Shown: in pieces, positions 17,941-19,505 of the stretch
Numbering within the stretch: the first letter of the stretch is position 1
Layout: each line of letters begins with the position of its first letter
Assembly (NCBI GenBank): GCA_947470165.1
Contig: CANISN010000009.1
Coordinates: 1 to 19,505, forward strand
Direction: 5' to 3'
DNA from: Burkholderiaceae bacterium
GTDB taxonomy: Bacteria > Pseudomonadota > Gammaproteobacteria > Burkholderiales > Burkholderiaceae
DNA: 19,505 nt
Translations under genes and position numbers: made by a program
Notes under the pieces: model-generated
Database searches by the model: none
The model's input: the letters and a program-made list of their open reading frames with translations, nothing else
Told to the model about the DNA's origin: nothing

Positions 17941-19446
17941 ATGCAAGCATTCGACCTATACGCCATCCTGCCGGAACTCGTTTTACTTGTAGTCACCTGT
18001 CTTTTGTTGGTGGCCAGCGTTTATGTGCCTGAGCGTCAACCAGCTACCCCAGGAGTAGAGCAAGATATTTTCCATACTCCGCGTGGCGTTGGCTTTGTTT
18101 ATTTCTTCTCGATCATTTTGTTGGTTTATCTCATCTTGGCATTTGTCGGTCGTATGGGTGATGTATCCATGGTGGCGATGAATGGTTTATTTCAGTCTGA
18201 TCCGATCTCTAATCTGCTCAAAGCCTGTTCCTGCGCGGCGGTATTAGTGAGTTTGGTGTATTCCAAGCAATACCTGTCTGATCGCGCTTTATTCCGCCCA
18301 GATTTCATTGTCTTGCTTTTGCTTGCTTTATTGGGGCAATGCGTTTTGATTTCGGGCGCTAATTTACTTACCCTTTACTTGGGCCTGGAGCTAATGGCTT
18401 TGCCCACCTATGCTTTAGTGGCGATGCGTCACACTAGCGAGAAGAGTGTTGAGGCAGGCATTAAGTATTTCATCTTAGGGGCGCTAGCATCAGGTTTCTT
18501 GCTCTACGGTATGTCGATGTTGTATGGCGTAACAGGATCGCTCGATTTAATTGAAATCTTCAGAACGGTCGCTGACCCCCGCGTTAATCATTTAGTCATG
18601 GCATTTGGTCTGGTATTTATTGTTTCTGGTGTAGCTTTCAAGCTTGGTGTTGTGCCTTTTCATATGTGGGTGCCAGATGTGTATCAGGGTGCACCAACAG
18701 CGGTAACCTTGATCATTGCAGCTGCACCGAAGCTCGCAGCTTTTGCCTTGCTATTCCGTTTATTAGTTAACACTCTATTGCCGCTGATGGATGATTGGCG
18801 GCCAATGCTCATGATCCTTGCTGTTCTATCTTTGGTGGTGGGAAATGTCACTGCTATTGCTCAAACGAATATCAAGCGGATGTTAGCCTATTCGGCTATT
18901 GCACAAATGGGTTTTGTATTGCTTGGTATGTTATCGGTATTCGATGACCATGCGTTTAGCGCCTCTATGTTTTACGCTGTGACCTATGTATTGACCACAT
19001 TAGGAAGCTTCGGTCTCCTGATGATGCTCTCACGCAAGGGCCATGATTGTGAAACTATTGATGATCTTAAGGGTTTAAATAAGCGCCATTCTTGGTTTGC
19101 TTTTATCGGTTTAGTCATGATGTTCTCATTGGCAGGCATTCCACCAACAGTCGGCTTTGCAGCTAAGCTAGGCGTTCTTGAAACATTAGTTGATGGGGGG
19201 CATACATTCATTGCCATCATTGCTGTAATTGCTTCCTTAATTGGTGCCTTCTACTATTTGAGAGTGGTAAAGGTGATGTATTTTGATGAGCCAAAAGAAG
19301 AGCATGCTGCAGAGATTTCTGGGTCTGGTTTTGCGCGCGGCCTTTTGAGTTTGAATGCAGTTTTTGTACTAGCACTGGGAATCTTCCCCGCAGGCCTGAT
19401 GGCTCTTTGTCTAGATGCAATGCGTCGAACCTTGTTGGGCTCATAA
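17941..19446 (+). CDS. nuoN: NADH-quinone oxidoreductase subunit N (ND2 homologue)
   Basis: NuoN is the proximal antiporter-like subunit, next to NuoK. The 501-residue protein has about 14 transmembrane helices. Proton-path residues are E150 in [11 protein letters not shown]234 in [15 protein letters not shown], and K409 in [10 protein letters not shown]; the lysine in the last position, where NuoM has a glutamate, is typical of NuoN. It is the last gene of the nuo operon and is followed 21 bases later by a hairpin. Confidence 0.97.
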   Translation: MQAFDLYAILPELVLLVVTCLLLVASVYVPERQPATPGVEQDIFHTPRGVGFVYFFSIILLVYLILAFVGRMGDVSMVAMNGLFQSDPISNLLKACSCAAVLVSLVYSKQYLSDRALFRPDFIVLLLLALLGQCVLISGANLLTLYLGLELMALPTYALVAMRHTSEKSVEAGIKYFILGALASGFLLYGMSMLYGVTGSLDLIEIFRTVADPRVNHLVMAFGLVFIVSGVAFKLGVVPFHMWVPDVYQGAPTAVTLIIAAAPKLAAFALLFRLLVNTLLPLMDDWRPMLMILAVLSLVVGNVTAIAQTNIKRMLAYSAIAQMGFVLLGMLSVFDDHAFSASMFYAVTYVLTTLGSFGLLMMLSRKGHDCETIDDLKGLNKRHSWFAFIGLVMMFSLAGIPPTVGFAAKLGVLETLVDGGHTFIAIIAVIASLIGAFYYLRVVKVMYFDEPKEEHAAEISGSGFARGLLSLNAVFVLALGIFPAGLMALCLDAMRRTLLGS

Positions 19447-19467
19447 AAGCTAGAGGCCTAGTTTGTA

Positions 19468-19491
19468 AATAGGCTCCTTTAGGGGCCTATT
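19468..19491 (+). terminator. Hairpin after nuoN, probable operon terminator
   Basis: AATAGGCTCC (19468-19477) pairs with GGGGCCTATT (19482-19491) over ten base pairs including one G-U, closed by the four-base loop TTTA. The bases after it (GCTATTCTGTT) are only moderately T-rich, so it may be a weak or bidirectional terminator, or a 3'-end stabilising stem. A competing stem, GCCTA 19456-19460 with TAGGC 19470-19474, could form first. Confidence 0.5.
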
Positions 19492-19505
19492 GCTATTCTG
19501 TTAAC

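Noticed and set aside
4960..19446. A novel multi-gene system within the operon
   Set aside because: All 14 genes are recognisable complex I subunits in standard order with intact motifs; no extra gene is inserted.

Overview
The window is a stretch of chromosomal housekeeping genes, nearly all on the + strand. It most likely comes from a small-genome freshwater betaproteobacterium of the Burkholderiaceae, with Polynucleobacter or a close relative as my best guess. Three things point there. The order rpsO–pnp–quinone oxidoreductase–tpiA–secG–tRNA-Leu–nuoA..N is the arrangement I know from that family. The proteins read like Burkholderia/Ralstonia orthologues (14 separate nuo genes with unfused nuoC and nuoD; NuoG without the extra N7 cluster). 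The DNA is visibly AT-richer than Burkholderia or Ralstonia. The assignment is recognition from memory, not a database search.

Layout. Positions 1-61 hold the last 19 codons of rpsO (ribosomal protein S15). Positions 62-332 are a gene-free leader with three strong inverted repeats: a terminator-like hairpin with a T-run, a long interrupted hairpin of about 22 pairs, and a pair of overlapping, mutually exclusive hairpins. This resembles the terminator plus RNase III-processed pnp leader of E. coli. Next come pnp (PNPase, 333-2498), a PIG3-type NAD(P)H quinone oxidoreductase (2538-3536), tpiA (3554-4312) and secG (4334-4681). A tRNA-Leu(GAG) gene with encoded CCA lies at 4766-4850, followed by a 109-base AT-rich leader.

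From 4960 to 19446 runs a complete respiratory complex I operon, nuoABCDEFGHIJKLMN, with gaps of 2 to 31 bases or 4-base ATGA overlaps. It is read as one transcription unit and ends in a 10-bp hairpin at 19468-19491. NuoE, F and G form the NADH-oxidising module. NuoB, C, D and I form the connecting module that carries electrons to quinone. NuoA, H, J, K, L, M and N are the membrane proton-pumping arm. All Fe-S ligand motifs and the key charged membrane residues I looked for are present, so the enzyme should be functional.

I found no mobile element, CRISPR array, phage gene, toxin-antitoxin or defence gene, and no sign of a new multi-gene system. The observations most worth a second look are RNA-level: the structured rpsO-pnp leader and the tRNA-to-nuoA junction with a TTG start. 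A histidine-rich loop in NuoL is the main protein-level oddity.
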